Notes under the pieces: model-generated | Told to the model about the DNA's origin: nothing | The model's database searches: none | What the model saw: the letters and a program-made list of their open reading frames with translations, nothing else | Shown: positions 25,994 to 34,948 of the stretch, in pieces | Layout of the letters: each line of letters starts with the position of its first letter | How positions within the stretch are numbered: the stretch's first letter is position 1 | Translations under genes and position numbers: made by a program | Assembly (NCBI GenBank): GCA_019411365.1 | Contig: DXQT01000021.1 | Location: 1 to 44,454 of the forward strand | From: Roseburia sp. | Lineage (GTDB): Bacteria > Bacillota_A > Clostridia > Lachnospirales > Lachnospiraceae | DNA length: 44,454 bases | Direction of reading: 5' to 3'

Positions 25994-26799
25994 GTATTAT
26001 TATACCGACTTATAATCGGGCGGATTCGTTAAAAAAATCTGTTGCCAGTGTTTTAGAACAGACGTATCCATGGTTTGAGCTGATCATTGTAGATGATGGC
26101 TCCACAGACAATACGAAAGAACTGGTGGAGTCTTTTGGAGATAACAGAATCCGGTATTATTATGCAGGATTGAACCAGGGGGCGGCTGCAGCAAGAAATT
26201 ATGGGTTGGAAAAGGCACGATATGATTATATCGCATTCCAGGATTCCGATGATATCTGGCACCCGGATAAACTGGAAAAACAAATGCAGGTAATGCAGGC
26301 TGCAACAGGAGAGGTTGGAGTAGTTTATCATAAGATTTTGTATGATCTGGGAGAAAGACGATATGCGATACTGCCAGCGGAACAGCTTGCATTGGAAAAG
26401 AAGTCGGGGGAGATTTATGCACAGATGCTTTATGATAATCTGATCCCGTGTCCTTCGATTCTGGCAAAAAAAAGTGCAGTTATGGATGCGGGTATGTTTG
26501 ATACAGAATTGAAAGCATTGGAAGATTATGATTTTGCATTAAAACTTACCCGGAAGTATAAAGCATGCTTTGTAGATGAGATTTTGCTGGATGCATCCTA
26601 TTCTAAGGGAGGCGTATCTGGAAACCCGGTCAACTATCTTGTCGCGAGCTGTATGATCTTGACGAGGTATAAAAATGATTATTTGCAGACAAATACATTT
26701 AATCATCGGGTTGAGATTATTTTGAGGGATGCGGAAGCGATAGGAATGAAAGAAGAATTTGTAAAGTTAATGGAAAAAATGTTACAAACGAATGGATGA
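25975..26799 (+). CDS. GT2-family glycosyltransferase
   Basis: This 274-aa GT-A enzyme shows the family-2 core at the N-terminus: VSIIIPTYNRADSLKKSVASV, the IIVDDGSTDNT nucleotide-binding segment, and FQDSDDIWHPDK with the DxD metal motif. The C-terminus is shorter than in membrane-bound synthases and has no transmembrane segment, so it is cytosolic. The ATG at 25975 is preferred to an in-frame TTG at 25954. It overlaps the genes on both sides, giving tight translational coupling. Confidence 0.88.
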   Translation: MEKEEVSIIIPTYNRADSLKKSVASVLEQTYPWFELIIVDDGSTDNTKELVESFGDNRIRYYYAGLNQGAAAARNYGLEKARYDYIAFQDSDDIWHPDKLEKQMQVMQAATGEVGVVYHKILYDLGERRYAILPAEQLALEKKSGEIYAQMLYDNLIPCPSILAKKSAVMDAGMFDTELKALEDYDFALKLTRKYKACFVDEILLDASYSKGGVSGNPVNYLVASCMILTRYKNDYLQTNTFNHRVEIILRDAEAIGMKEEFVKLMEKMLQTNG

Positions 26800-26810
26800 G
26801 GAATTACAAA

Positions 26811-28910
26811 ATGACAGAGAAACTGCAGGAACTGATCAATAATGGCAGTTATATGGAAGCAAGAAATCTCGCAAATAAGATGTATGAAGAGGGCGAACAG
26901 TCAGAAACTTTCTGGATTTTAAATGCAGAGATATATCGTGTAGAAGGGCAAAGAGAAGCGGGGTATGCCTGTATTACAAGGGGACTGCAAAAAAATCCAT
27001 ATAACTACGAACTATATTATATGCTTGGTGAATATTATAAATCCGTTAATATGGATCAGGCATATCTGTGCATGGAACAGGCGGAATATTATTGCCACCA
27101 GTCAGAAGATGTAGAAGTCATCCATGCAGCAAAAGAGGAAATCATGCAAAGCGGGAAGTGTCTGGTACATCCTGTGTCAATCGTAATATTATCGTATAAC
27201 AGCAAAGAAATTATGAAGGGATGTGTTGAGAGTATCCGCAGAACCTGCCCACGGGAAAGTTATGAACTGGTGGTTGTAGACAATGCATCGACAGATGGAA
27301 TCACAGACTGGCTAAGGACACAGGAAGATATTGTATTGCAGTGCAATATAGAAAACATGGGGTTTGCAGGTGGATGTAATCAGGGAATTGAGATGGCTTC
27401 AGCCGCAAATGATATCATGCTGTTAAATAACGATACAGTCGTGCCGCCAAATGCGATTTTCTGGCTTCGGATGGGACTGTATGAAAGGAAACAGGTTGGT
27501 GCGGTAGGACCACTTACGAATTATGCAGGGAATGATCAGCAGATTATGGGGGAATTCCATACAAAGGAAGAATACTTAGAGCTTGCAGCACAAATTTGTG
27601 CACCGGTACGGAATGCGTATGAAAATAAAGTCTGGTTGGTAGGCTTTGCAATGATCATAAAGAGGTCTGCTGTTGACAAGGTTGGTATGCTGGATACCAG
27701 ATATACCTGGGGCAATTTTGAGGACAATGATTACGGAATGATGCTGACGCAGGCAGGATATGAACTGCTGTTGTGCTATAACAGTTTTATTTACCATTAT
27801 GGAAGCCTTAATATGGCAAAAGATAAGCAAAAATATCTAACATATCAAAAGAGGAATAAAAAAAAGTTATGGGAAAAGTGGGGATTTGATTCTACACAGT
27901 ATAATCTGGCAGATCAAGAAGCCTTGACAGGGATTATTGAGGATACAAAAAAGCCACTATGTATTTTGCAGGTTGGCTGTGGGTGGGGAGCAACCCTCGC
28001 ACGTCTGAAATATCAGTATTCCAATGCAAGGGTATATGGTATTGAAGAATCGAAGTCGGTGGCCCGGTTTGGACATTATCTGGCAGAAATCACGGTTGGG
28101 GATGTGGCAGTAATACAGCTGCCATATCAGGAAGAGTATTTTGACTATATTGTTATTGGAGAGGCAATCCTTACAAGAAGTGATGTTGGGTTGATATGCC
28201 GGAAATTAAAAAAATATTTGAAGAAATCCGGAAAAATGATAGGCGCAGATATAGACAAAGAGGAAAAATCACAGAGTTTTCTGACTTCATCCGAAGAGTA
28301 CCGTGAAAAAATATTAAATTATCGTGAAAAAAGTTATGAATACTTAAAGAAGATAGATAAATGTTTAAAAAACCGGACAGCAGCTTCTATTACAGAGTTT
28401 TTGCATATATTTCAGGAAAAGGAGTTGCTGGAACATTGTCTTTCCTGCATACCGGAACTTTCCTATGCGCATATTTTTTCTGTGATCACAGTGAAGGAAA
28501 TCCAAAAAAGAAAAGAAATCAGTTATTTGTTAAATGGAAATTCTGTCAGGGAACTGACGGAAGTATTGAAACGTGTTGAATTCCGTATCTGGGAGTTGGA
28601 ATTTGAGCGGACACCGGAAGCTGAGAACCATTTATATGAGACAATGCAGCAATATTTTATTACACCGGAAGCTATGTCCTGTATCATTGTTGTATCTGCT
28701 ATGGATAAATGTGATACATACCTGACGGTAAGCTGCATCTATTTAGAACACGGGAACACAGAAGCTGCAATTGATCTGTTGGTGTATTCTCTGGAATGGT
28801 ATCCAGAGGATGAACGGATATTACAGGTACTGGTGTCACTTTATAGGAAAACAGGGAAACAGGAATTAGCAGAAAGTTATGAGGAAAGGTTAAAATGTGT
28901 GCAGCAGTGA
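26811..28910 (+). CDS. TPR - GT2 - methyltransferase-like fusion protein
   Basis: This 699-aa multidomain protein starts at 26811 with GAGGA 8 nt upstream; ATG 26796 overlaps the previous stop. Residues 1-115 look like TPR helices (EARNLANKMYEEGEQ, GLQKNPYNYELYYMLGEYY). A GT2 domain spans about 120-345 (VSIVILSYNS, VVVDNASTDG, LLNNDTVVP, GNFEDNDYG). A class I methyltransferase-like fold covers about 380-480, with the SAM-loop-like ILQVGCGWGATL. A further helical part follows, with a last TPR-like repeat (LVSLYRKTGKQELAESYEERL). The TPRs may bind protein substrate. Whether the methyltransferase part is active is unclear. Confidence 0.83.
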   Translation: MTEKLQELINNGSYMEARNLANKMYEEGEQSETFWILNAEIYRVEGQREAGYACITRGLQKNPYNYELYYMLGEYYKSVNMDQAYLCMEQAEYYCHQSEDVEVIHAAKEEIMQSGKCLVHPVSIVILSYNSKEIMKGCVESIRRTCPRESYELVVVDNASTDGITDWLRTQEDIVLQCNIENMGFAGGCNQGIEMASAANDIMLLNNDTVVPPNAIFWLRMGLYERKQVGAVGPLTNYAGNDQQIMGEFHTKEEYLELAAQICAPVRNAYENKVWLVGFAMIIKRSAVDKVGMLDTRYTWGNFEDNDYGMMLTQAGYELLLCYNSFIYHYGSLNMAKDKQKYLTYQKRNKKKLWEKWGFDSTQYNLADQEALTGIIEDTKKPLCILQVGCGWGATLARLKYQYSNARVYGIEESKSVARFGHYLAEITVGDVAVIQLPYQEEYFDYIVIGEAILTRSDVGLICRKLKKYLKKSGKMIGADIDKEEKSQSFLTSSEEYREKILNYREKSYEYLKKIDKCLKNRTAASITEFLHIFQEKELLEHCLSCIPELSYAHIFSVITVKEIQKRKEISYLLNGNSVRELTEVLKRVEFRIWELEFERTPEAENHLYETMQQYFITPEAMSCIIVVSAMDKCDTYLTVSCIYLEHGNTEAAIDLLVYSLEWYPEDERILQVLVSLYRKTGKQELAESYEERLKCVQQ

Positions 28911-29905
28911 GTATTATTATTCCTGTTTACAATGCACAGGAGTATCTGCAGCAGTGTCTTGGAAATGTTGTAAACCAGACATTACAGGATATAGAAGTCA
29001 TTCTGGTCAATGATGCATCGACAGATCAAAGTCTTTCTATCATGAAGGAATGTCAGAGACAATATCCAGATAAAGTAAAAATTATTGATTCAAAAGTAAA
29101 TGCAGGTGCTGGCGGAGCGAGGAATCTTGCGATCAGGCAGGCAGAGGGAGAGTATATTGGATTTGTGGACAGTGACGATCTGATCGAAGTCACTATGTAT
29201 GAGAAACTCTATGCAAAGGCAAAAGAAGCAGATTATGATGTTGTGGATTCCGGATATTATAAGCAGGCAGAGGATCTTGCAATGCTTCATGTATCTGATG
29301 AGTTATCCGGTGTATTAGACAGCGCAAAAAGAAAAGAGCTGATCGTAAGTGGAGGCTATATTGTCAGCAAAATATTCCGGAGGGAATTATTTGCGGATCA
29401 GAATCTGCGGTTTCGGAAAAATGTAATTTTGGAAGATGCAGATTTTCTGGTTTATCTTTATAGTACGATAAACAGTATCGGGAATGTGAAAGAGATACTG
29501 TATTATTACCGGAACAATCAGAAGTCCTCTTCCAATGTGAAGAGAGCCAGCAGTTATTATAATAATATATATCGGGCGATGACTGCCATTTATGAAAAGA
29601 CATTAAAACTGCCTGATTATAAAGAGGTTCAGGAGGCGGTAGAGTATGAATTGATTCAGTTGTATTCTTATGGAGTAAATGTGTGTCTGAAAGACTATTT
29701 AGGGCATGGGGAGATGCAATGTGAGGAAAAACTCTGCAAATTAGCACAACTGCGGGAAAAAGTTGTAAAAGGAGACTATGAAAATCCATACGTCATTGCC
29801 AAGATCGGACAGTTGGATATTGCAATCATGCAGTTAAATGACAGGAGTCCAAAAGACCTGTTGGTATGGGCAAAACAGCAGGCAGGAGGGGAAAGTGAAC
29901 GATAA
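28895..29905 (+). CDS. GT2-family glycosyltransferase
   Basis: This 336-aa enzyme has the family-2 GT-A core: VSIIIPVYNAQEYLQQCL, VILVNDASTDQS, GAGGARNLAIRQAEGEYIGF and FVDSDDLI with the DxD motif. The remaining 200 residues are helical and contain FRREL and ILEDADFLVYLY, typical of EpsJ/WcaA-like proteins. It overlaps the preceding fusion gene by 16 nt, and GAGGAAAGG serves as ribosome site. The downstream StrF-like gene starts inside its 3' end. Confidence 0.88.
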   Translation: MCAAVSIIIPVYNAQEYLQQCLGNVVNQTLQDIEVILVNDASTDQSLSIMKECQRQYPDKVKIIDSKVNAGAGGARNLAIRQAEGEYIGFVDSDDLIEVTMYEKLYAKAKEADYDVVDSGYYKQAEDLAMLHVSDELSGVLDSAKRKELIVSGGYIVSKIFRRELFADQNLRFRKNVILEDADFLVYLYSTINSIGNVKEILYYYRNNQKSSSNVKRASSYYNNIYRAMTAIYEKTLKLPDYKEVQEAVEYELIQLYSYGVNVCLKDYLGHGEMQCEEKLCKLAQLREKVVKGDYENPYVIAKIGQLDIAIMQLNDRSPKDLLVWAKQQAGGESER

Positions 29906-30569
29906 AAAAATATGTTTTATCATGTGCGTCAATGATAAATTATACGAAGAAGAATGTATCCGTTATATACAAAAACTGAATGTTCCGGAAGGCTATGAGG
30001 TGGAACAGTTGTCGATATGGGATGCACCATCCATGGCAGCAGGATACAATGAGGGAATGCGTCAGTCAGATGCAAAATATAAAGTCTATCTGCACCAGGA
30101 TGTATTTGTGGTTTACCAGAATTTTATTTATGAACTTTTAAAAATATTTTCTCAGGATTCGAAGATTGGGATGATCGGAATGGTTGGTTCACCTGTCCTG
30201 CCAGCGGAGGGTGTGATGTGGGCAGGCGCAAGAATTGGCGCTTTGTTTACAAGCAATGTGAAAGAGGCAGGACCGGCGTTGATCGGAGAAGTCCGGGCAC
30301 CGTACGAACAGGTGGAAGCGGTGGATGGTCTTTTAATAGCTACGCAGGAGGACTTGCCGTGGAGAGAGGATGTTTTTACAGGCTGGGATTTTTATGACAT
30401 ATCCCAGTCCATGGAATATAGAAAAGCGGGTTACAAAGTGGTAGTGCCCCGGATGGAATATCCGTGGTGCCTGCATGATGACGGATTTGTAAATCTCGAA
30501 ACATATTTTAAGTGGCGTGATGTATTTTTAAAAGAATATGGGGATATGCTTCATGAAACAGATAAATAG
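29895..30569 (+). CDS. StrF-like glycosyltransferase (Glyco_tranf_2_5 type)
   Basis: This 224-aa protein starts at GTG 29895 with GGAGG (29885-29889) 5 nt before it. The family features are clear: CFIMCVNDKLYEEECIRYI, PSMAAGYNEGM, DAKYKVYLHQDVFV (a DxF-type metal motif) and KIGMIGMVG. A second paralogue lies at 34949, sharing these segments. Such enzymes occur in capsule and aminoglycoside loci. It overlaps both neighbours. The donor is unknown. Confidence 0.82.
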   Translation: MNDKKICFIMCVNDKLYEEECIRYIQKLNVPEGYEVEQLSIWDAPSMAAGYNEGMRQSDAKYKVYLHQDVFVVYQNFIYELLKIFSQDSKIGMIGMVGSPVLPAEGVMWAGARIGALFTSNVKEAGPALIGEVRAPYEQVEAVDGLLIATQEDLPWREDVFTGWDFYDISQSMEYRKAGYKVVVPRMEYPWCLHDDGFVNLETYFKWRDVFLKEYGDMLHETDK

Positions 30570-31347
30570 GATCGTGATTTTGTCAGATGAAAATACGACG
30601 GAAACGGGAACCCGGTTTGCAGAGCTGGCAAAAAAATTACTACAGCAAAGAAATGTGGAAGTATATGATCTGAAAGTAAATATCAAGGAAAATATAGCAG
30701 ATGCAGTGTATCAGTTTGACCGTATTGGGCTGGAAATAAAACCGGATCTTCTGATGGTGATGGATTTTGCATGCATTGGCATGCAGAGCCCGGAGGAAGA
30801 ACCGCTGTACAATAATATGAGCATTCCAGTGATTCACATTCTGTTCCGCAGACCGTGGGAATATAATGTATTTATGGTCTGGCGGTGTAATTTTATAGAT
30901 CGTTTTTATATGCTGGTACCTGAAGATGTGTCTCATGTCAGAACATATTATCGCAGGATTCTCAATGTAAAAAGTCTGAAAGAAGGTCTTTTTGCACAGG
31001 ATGTAAGGGACGTATGGGGTATGGAATATGACGGGAAACTGCTGGAACAGATGTATGTGACATTGCCGGACTATGTAAAGGTGCTTGCGGACAGATGGAG
31101 AGAGGTCATGGATCGGGAAATTGCATCTGGAGAGGAAGCTGCACTTCAAAGATGTCTGCAGGAAATTGGATTTGTCTGCAGTGATGCGGAATATCTGGAT
31201 ATTTTGTATATGATGCAGAGCGTATTCCTGCTGTATCACAAAAGCCATGACTCAGGGGATCAGGAGAAAATAGTATTACAGGAAGCGGTCATGGAGACGA
31301 TGCTGGATGAATTTTTAAATACAGAGTTTCAGGTCTCTTTGCTTTAA
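30553..31347 (+). CDS. Protein of unknown function resembling a stand-alone GT-B N-terminal domain
   Basis: This 264-aa protein has no recognised catalytic motif. Its order of strands (IVILSDENTTETG, PDLLMVMDFACIGMQ, IPVIHILFRRPWEYN, FYMLVPEDVSHV) resembles the Rossmann-like N-terminal half of the large CgeB-like enzyme at 23125, but the C-terminal donor-binding half is absent. The last third is helical. ATG 30553 and ATG 30538 are both possible; neither has a strong ribosome site. Its stop overlaps that of the convergent minus-strand gene, with no terminator between. It may be a regulatory or partner subunit; no function is proposed with confidence. Confidence 0.6.
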   Translation: MKQINRIVILSDENTTETGTRFAELAKKLLQQRNVEVYDLKVNIKENIADAVYQFDRIGLEIKPDLLMVMDFACIGMQSPEEEPLYNNMSIPVIHILFRRPWEYNVFMVWRCNFIDRFYMLVPEDVSHVRTYYRRILNVKSLKEGLFAQDVRDVWGMEYDGKLLEQMYVTLPDYVKVLADRWREVMDREIASGEEAALQRCLQEIGFVCSDAEYLDILYMMQSVFLLYHKSHDSGDQEKIVLQEAVMETMLDEFLNTEFQVSLL

Positions 31348-32498
31348 TGCAAAAGACCTGAAAGTTGAAAGATTTTTGTGAGCTGTCTTTCAAATGAAAA
31401 TCGTTCCTTTACAGCATCGTGGCCGTTTCGGGCAAGCTGACCGGCAATGTCGGGATGGGAGAGGTAAAAGTAGATCTTATCGTTTAATTCTTCTGTCGTA
31501 TGATAAGTGTCCAGTTCGGTCCCAACTTTGAAAAATTCCGAAAGCTCATCCTGTAAATTGCTGAGAAGAAATCCACCGGCACCTAAGATATCCAGAACAC
31601 GAAGTGACAACCCGGTCTGGATCGGCGGAATGGTCAGGTTCAGATTGATTGTGGCATAACGGAAAACATAAGGCATCTGGCTATAATAAGATGCCCGCCA
31701 TTTATAAATGGACTTTGGAACAGGATTGTCAATAGAACTACTGTAAAGGGTAAGGGGAAACCGTTCTGCAAGTTCATTTAAAACTTTCCTGCGCTGTCGT
31801 CCTGCAATGATCGATGAGCAGGTGGCAATCAGTGGGATTCGGTAAATCTGGACGCCGGATGGCGTGCGCGAACTGACCGCTTCGATATATTTCGGTGTGA
31901 TATCATCCCACAGTGTGTGATGTACATAACGTGCGGTCTGTTCCTCAAGATAGCCCATCAGACATGTAAGATCCTCTGGAGCTAACTGTGAGGCAAACCA
32001 GGGACGTTCCGTGATATATTTTTCATACATGGAGCCAAGAAAACAGACAGAAGACTGATAGGATTGTGCCTGTTCCGGGGAGGCACAGAGCTGATCGAGC
32101 CTGTGGCAGTTTGCGGCCAAAGGCATATGAAACACGTTGGGATAACCACATTGTTTATAATCCTCACAGGAACGGCGGTCAAAGTGAAAAATATAGGTGG
32201 ACGGATAATAGAAAATGTCAGTTCTTGAGAACTCCCAGCAGGCATCATAACACCATGCAAGGTAAGGGATTCCCATATCGTGACAGACATCTGCGATGAC
32301 GGGTACTGCATTGACGCTTAAAACAGCATCGTAGGTATCTTCGGACAGAAAATGCCGCAGATGGGAGGCGTAAAAATCGTCGCGATTCGGATCATTGAAT
32401 ACATAGGAAACACAACGGAAATCGATCCCCATACGTGTCAGGGCGTCTTCGATATCTCTCTGCATAAAAAGGTTACGTTCACAAAAAAGTAATTTCAT
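31344..32498 (-). CDS. CgeB/DUF3880-like glycosyltransferase, paralogue 4
   Basis: This 384-aa member of the five-paralogue set carries ATINLNLTIPPIQTGLSLR and DILGAGGFLLSN at the C-terminus, with AWCYDACWEF, FHFDRRSCEDY and SSVCFLGSMYEK in the N-terminal half. Two small substitutions (PPIQTGLS rather than SIxSGIP) set it apart from the rest. It is the second gene of a minus-strand pair, 17 nt after paralogue 5, and converges with the plus-strand run, overlapping its last gene by 4 nt. Confidence 0.78.
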   Translation of the reverse strand: MKLLFCERNLFMQRDIEDALTRMGIDFRCVSYVFNDPNRDDFYASHLRHFLSEDTYDAVLSVNAVPVIADVCHDMGIPYLAWCYDACWEFSRTDIFYYPSTYIFHFDRRSCEDYKQCGYPNVFHMPLAANCHRLDQLCASPEQAQSYQSSVCFLGSMYEKYITERPWFASQLAPEDLTCLMGYLEEQTARYVHHTLWDDITPKYIEAVSSRTPSGVQIYRIPLIATCSSIIAGRQRRKVLNELAERFPLTLYSSSIDNPVPKSIYKWRASYYSQMPYVFRYATINLNLTIPPIQTGLSLRVLDILGAGGFLLSNLQDELSEFFKVGTELDTYHTTEELNDKIYFYLSHPDIAGQLARNGHDAVKERFSFERQLTKIFQLSGLLH

Positions 32499-32515
32499 AT
32501 AGGATACCTCATGTT

Positions 32516-33655
32516 TTATAAGAATGAAAATATTTGTTCAAGCTGATGTTCATATGAAAAATCACTGGCGACACGGGCATGGCCGTTTGCAGCAATTTCT
32601 GCGCGTTCTTTTGGGTGGCTTAGATAGTAATCTGTCTTTGCAAGTAAATCTTCCTGACTATCGAAATAAGCATATTCGACTCCATTTGAAAAATAATCGT
32701 TTAATTCGGGCTGGTAATTGGAAAGAAGAAATCCCCCACAACCCATAATATCCAGTGCACGAAGAGGAATGCCGGACGTAATAGAACGCAGCGATATATT
32801 CAGGTTAATTTTGGAATGTGCAAATACAAAGGGCATTTCTGTGGTATAATGGACAGTGCCAGGGTGTAATGCTTTTGGACAAAGTTTCGGGTCGGATGCG
32901 GAATATAAAGATACCTGAAAACTCTGGGAAAGCATGTTCAGGTATTCTGTACGTTCCTGGCAGGTTAATTCTGCCTGCAGCATATTTACATAAAACAGTT
33001 GTTCCGGTATGGGGCAGAGGGGGGAACGGTCGTATTTGATATAGATATTGAGCATCTGGATGATCTCTGGTGTAATAAGATCCGGTAACAGGTTCTGACC
33101 AAAGATATGTTTCTGGGAGGCAAGTATTCCGTCCATATATCCACGAAGGTGTTCCGGCAGATATTGTATCTGGCGGTAGGTGTTGTTCTCGTAGAGGGAG
33201 CCGACAAAAGAAACAACGTCATCATAGGAGCAGAGTTGCTCTAACATGGGGGCAAGCCTGTGGATGTTCACTGCAAGAGGCAGATGGAAAACATTTACGG
33301 CACCATTAGACCTTACCTGCTGAACCATGTCTTTGTCGAATAGAAAAATATAATTATAAGAACTGCATATGGTTGGGGAAAATAAGCTCCAGTGGGGGCA
33401 GTCATAAATCCATGAAACATAAGGAATTTTAGCCCGTTCTGCAGCTTCAGCTACAATTGGGAGGTAATTAAAGCTGAAAATGATATCACAATGACTATCG
33501 ATAGCCGCCTGATAAACAGTATCCTGCAAAGCAGGATTATACAGATAATTATTTTGTGGAGCAGTGATCAGGGAACACTGGAAGTCAATACGGGACAGAG
33601 TATCTAACATATCGATTTTACAGTTCTCTTCCCATGAAAAATATAAAATATGCAT
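32516..33655 (-). CDS. CgeB/DUF3880-like glycosyltransferase, paralogue 5
   Basis: This 379-aa paralogue has SKINLNISLRSITSGIPLR and DIMGCGGFLLSN, plus SWIYDCPHWSLF, FLFDKDM and DVVSFVGSLYEN. It is closest by eye to paralogue 1 in the C-terminal signature. It is the first gene of the minus-strand pair and is divergent from the GT8 gene across a 77-bp spacer. The spacing and orientation mirror the trio at 19.4-23.0 kb, as though the plus-strand run had been inserted between two copies of one module. Confidence 0.78.
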   Translation of the reverse strand: MHILYFSWEENCKIDMLDTLSRIDFQCSLITAPQNNYLYNPALQDTVYQAAIDSHCDIIFSFNYLPIVAEAAERAKIPYVSWIYDCPHWSLFSPTICSSYNYIFLFDKDMVQQVRSNGAVNVFHLPLAVNIHRLAPMLEQLCSYDDVVSFVGSLYENNTYRQIQYLPEHLRGYMDGILASQKHIFGQNLLPDLITPEIIQMLNIYIKYDRSPLCPIPEQLFYVNMLQAELTCQERTEYLNMLSQSFQVSLYSASDPKLCPKALHPGTVHYTTEMPFVFAHSKINLNISLRSITSGIPLRALDIMGCGGFLLSNYQPELNDYFSNGVEYAYFDSQEDLLAKTDYYLSHPKERAEIAANGHARVASDFSYEHQLEQIFSFL

Positions 33656-33732
33656 GTGGAGGCTCCTTTATTATTCATAAACAGTAATAGTATTATATAT
33701 CGGGTTTCAGAGGAAGGAAAGAGGAAAATAAA

Positions 33733-34650
33733 ATGAATATAATGATCGTCACAAATTCGGCATATTTAAAACCAGCCTATATCATGCTGCATTCTTTATT
33801 TCTGCATCATCAGCAGGAAGAAATGGATATTTATCTTCCTTATGAGGATATCAGTGAGAGTGAACTTGCGGAACTGACGTCGTTTGCAGAACACTATGCA
33901 GGGAAAAAAATATATCCGCTGTATGTTGGAGATGAATTCAAGAAGAAGGTACAGTCAAGAAATGGTATTAATGTGGAGACTTATTACCGTATACTTGGCA
34001 TCAATTTATTGCCGGAATCCGTAGACAGGATATTATATCTGGATGTGGATATGGTGATCCGTGGTTCATTAAATGCATTGTATGAAATGGAACTGGGCAG
34101 CGCAGCATTTGCAGTTTGTGAGGATATTTACGGGATTATAAATGGATTTCATGCGGCGAATAAAAGGAGACTCCGGATCCCGGAGCAGTACTCTTATTTT
34201 AATGCCGGCGTGATGCTGTATAATGTGGATTTTTTGAGGAAAACAGATGCGGTGGAAAAGATACTGGATAATATTTATCAGAATTATGAGAGATATGAGT
34301 ACAATGACCAGGATGTCATGAATGAGATGTATTATGATAATCTTGTCTATGTGGGGTGGGATGAGTATAACTGTCCGCCAGTATGGTGCTATCTGGATAA
34401 AGAGAAAATGGAACAGGGAGTATTGGAATTTGCAGATTATAATGAGATACGGGTGCTGGCAAAGAATCCGGAACTGATGCTGCAAAAATATCAGAATGTG
34501 ACAAGGCAGATTTATGAGAATGCAAAGATTATCCATTATCTTGGCAACACAAAACCGTGGAGTGCGACGAGAGAGCAGAGCAGGCTGTATGAGATGTTTG
34601 ATGAGGCGTATGAGCAGACGGTATACATGATGAAAAATGATTTCCTGTAA
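33733..34650 (+). CDS. GT8-family glycosyltransferase
   Basis: This 305-aa retaining GT-A enzyme has the family 8 signatures: IMIVTNSAYLKPAYIML, the DxD metal motif in ILYLDVDMVIRG (Asp104/Asp106), YFNAGVMLYN, NDQDVMNE and the C-terminal IIHYLGNTKPW. Typical donors are UDP-glucose or UDP-galactose. AGAGG followed by AAAGAGG is upstream. It is the last gene before a noncoding, AT-rich spacer, and so closes the glycosyltransferase block. There is no membrane segment. Confidence 0.88.
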   Translation: MNIMIVTNSAYLKPAYIMLHSLFLHHQQEEMDIYLPYEDISESELAELTSFAEHYAGKKIYPLYVGDEFKKKVQSRNGINVETYYRILGINLLPESVDRILYLDVDMVIRGSLNALYEMELGSAAFAVCEDIYGIINGFHAANKRRLRIPEQYSYFNAGVMLYNVDFLRKTDAVEKILDNIYQNYERYEYNDQDVMNEMYYDNLVYVGWDEYNCPPVWCYLDKEKMEQGVLEFADYNEIRVLAKNPELMLQKYQNVTRQIYENAKIIHYLGNTKPWSATREQSRLYEMFDEAYEQTVYMMKNDFL

Positions 34651-34948
34651 AATTTATGAATGTTTTAAAGATAAATCTTTTTGCTAAATAAATTGTATGA
34701 TTATGACGATACATATACTATAAAAATTTTGATAATAAGATTATTGTGTCTGTTTATGCCATTGACAAAGAAATAGTTAAAAATGGCATCTGCCATACAT
34801 GATCTATTACCTAAATTAAAAAAAGATGGAAAAGTAGTAGAAACATGTACTGGTATAAGCAACGTAAAGTAAAAATGGAGTTGCGGTTAATGCTGCAATT
34901 CCATTTTGCATATTAAATAAAATGAATTTGGGTTCAGGGAGAGTAAAT
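34651..34948. other. Noncoding spacer at a compositional boundary
   Basis: This 298-bp spacer has no convincing gene. It holds a hairpin ATGCCATT (34756-34763) / AATGGCAT (34782-34789), a 29-codon frame from 34784 without ribosome site, and the terminator at 34872-34907. The short frames look like debris of lost genes. Downstream DNA is visibly richer in A and T. Confidence 0.5.
34872..34907. terminator. Terminator-like hairpin in the spacer after GT8
   Basis: AAAATGGAGTTGC (34872-34884) pairs with GCAATTCCATTTT (34895-34907), with one G-U pair and a 10-nt loop. Run-through A and T tracts on both sides allow either strand to be terminated. Confidence 0.7.

Noticed and set aside
34784..34873. 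Small 29-codon frame after GT8
   Set aside because: No ribosome site, unusual composition and inside a hairpin-rich spacer; more likely debris than a gene.
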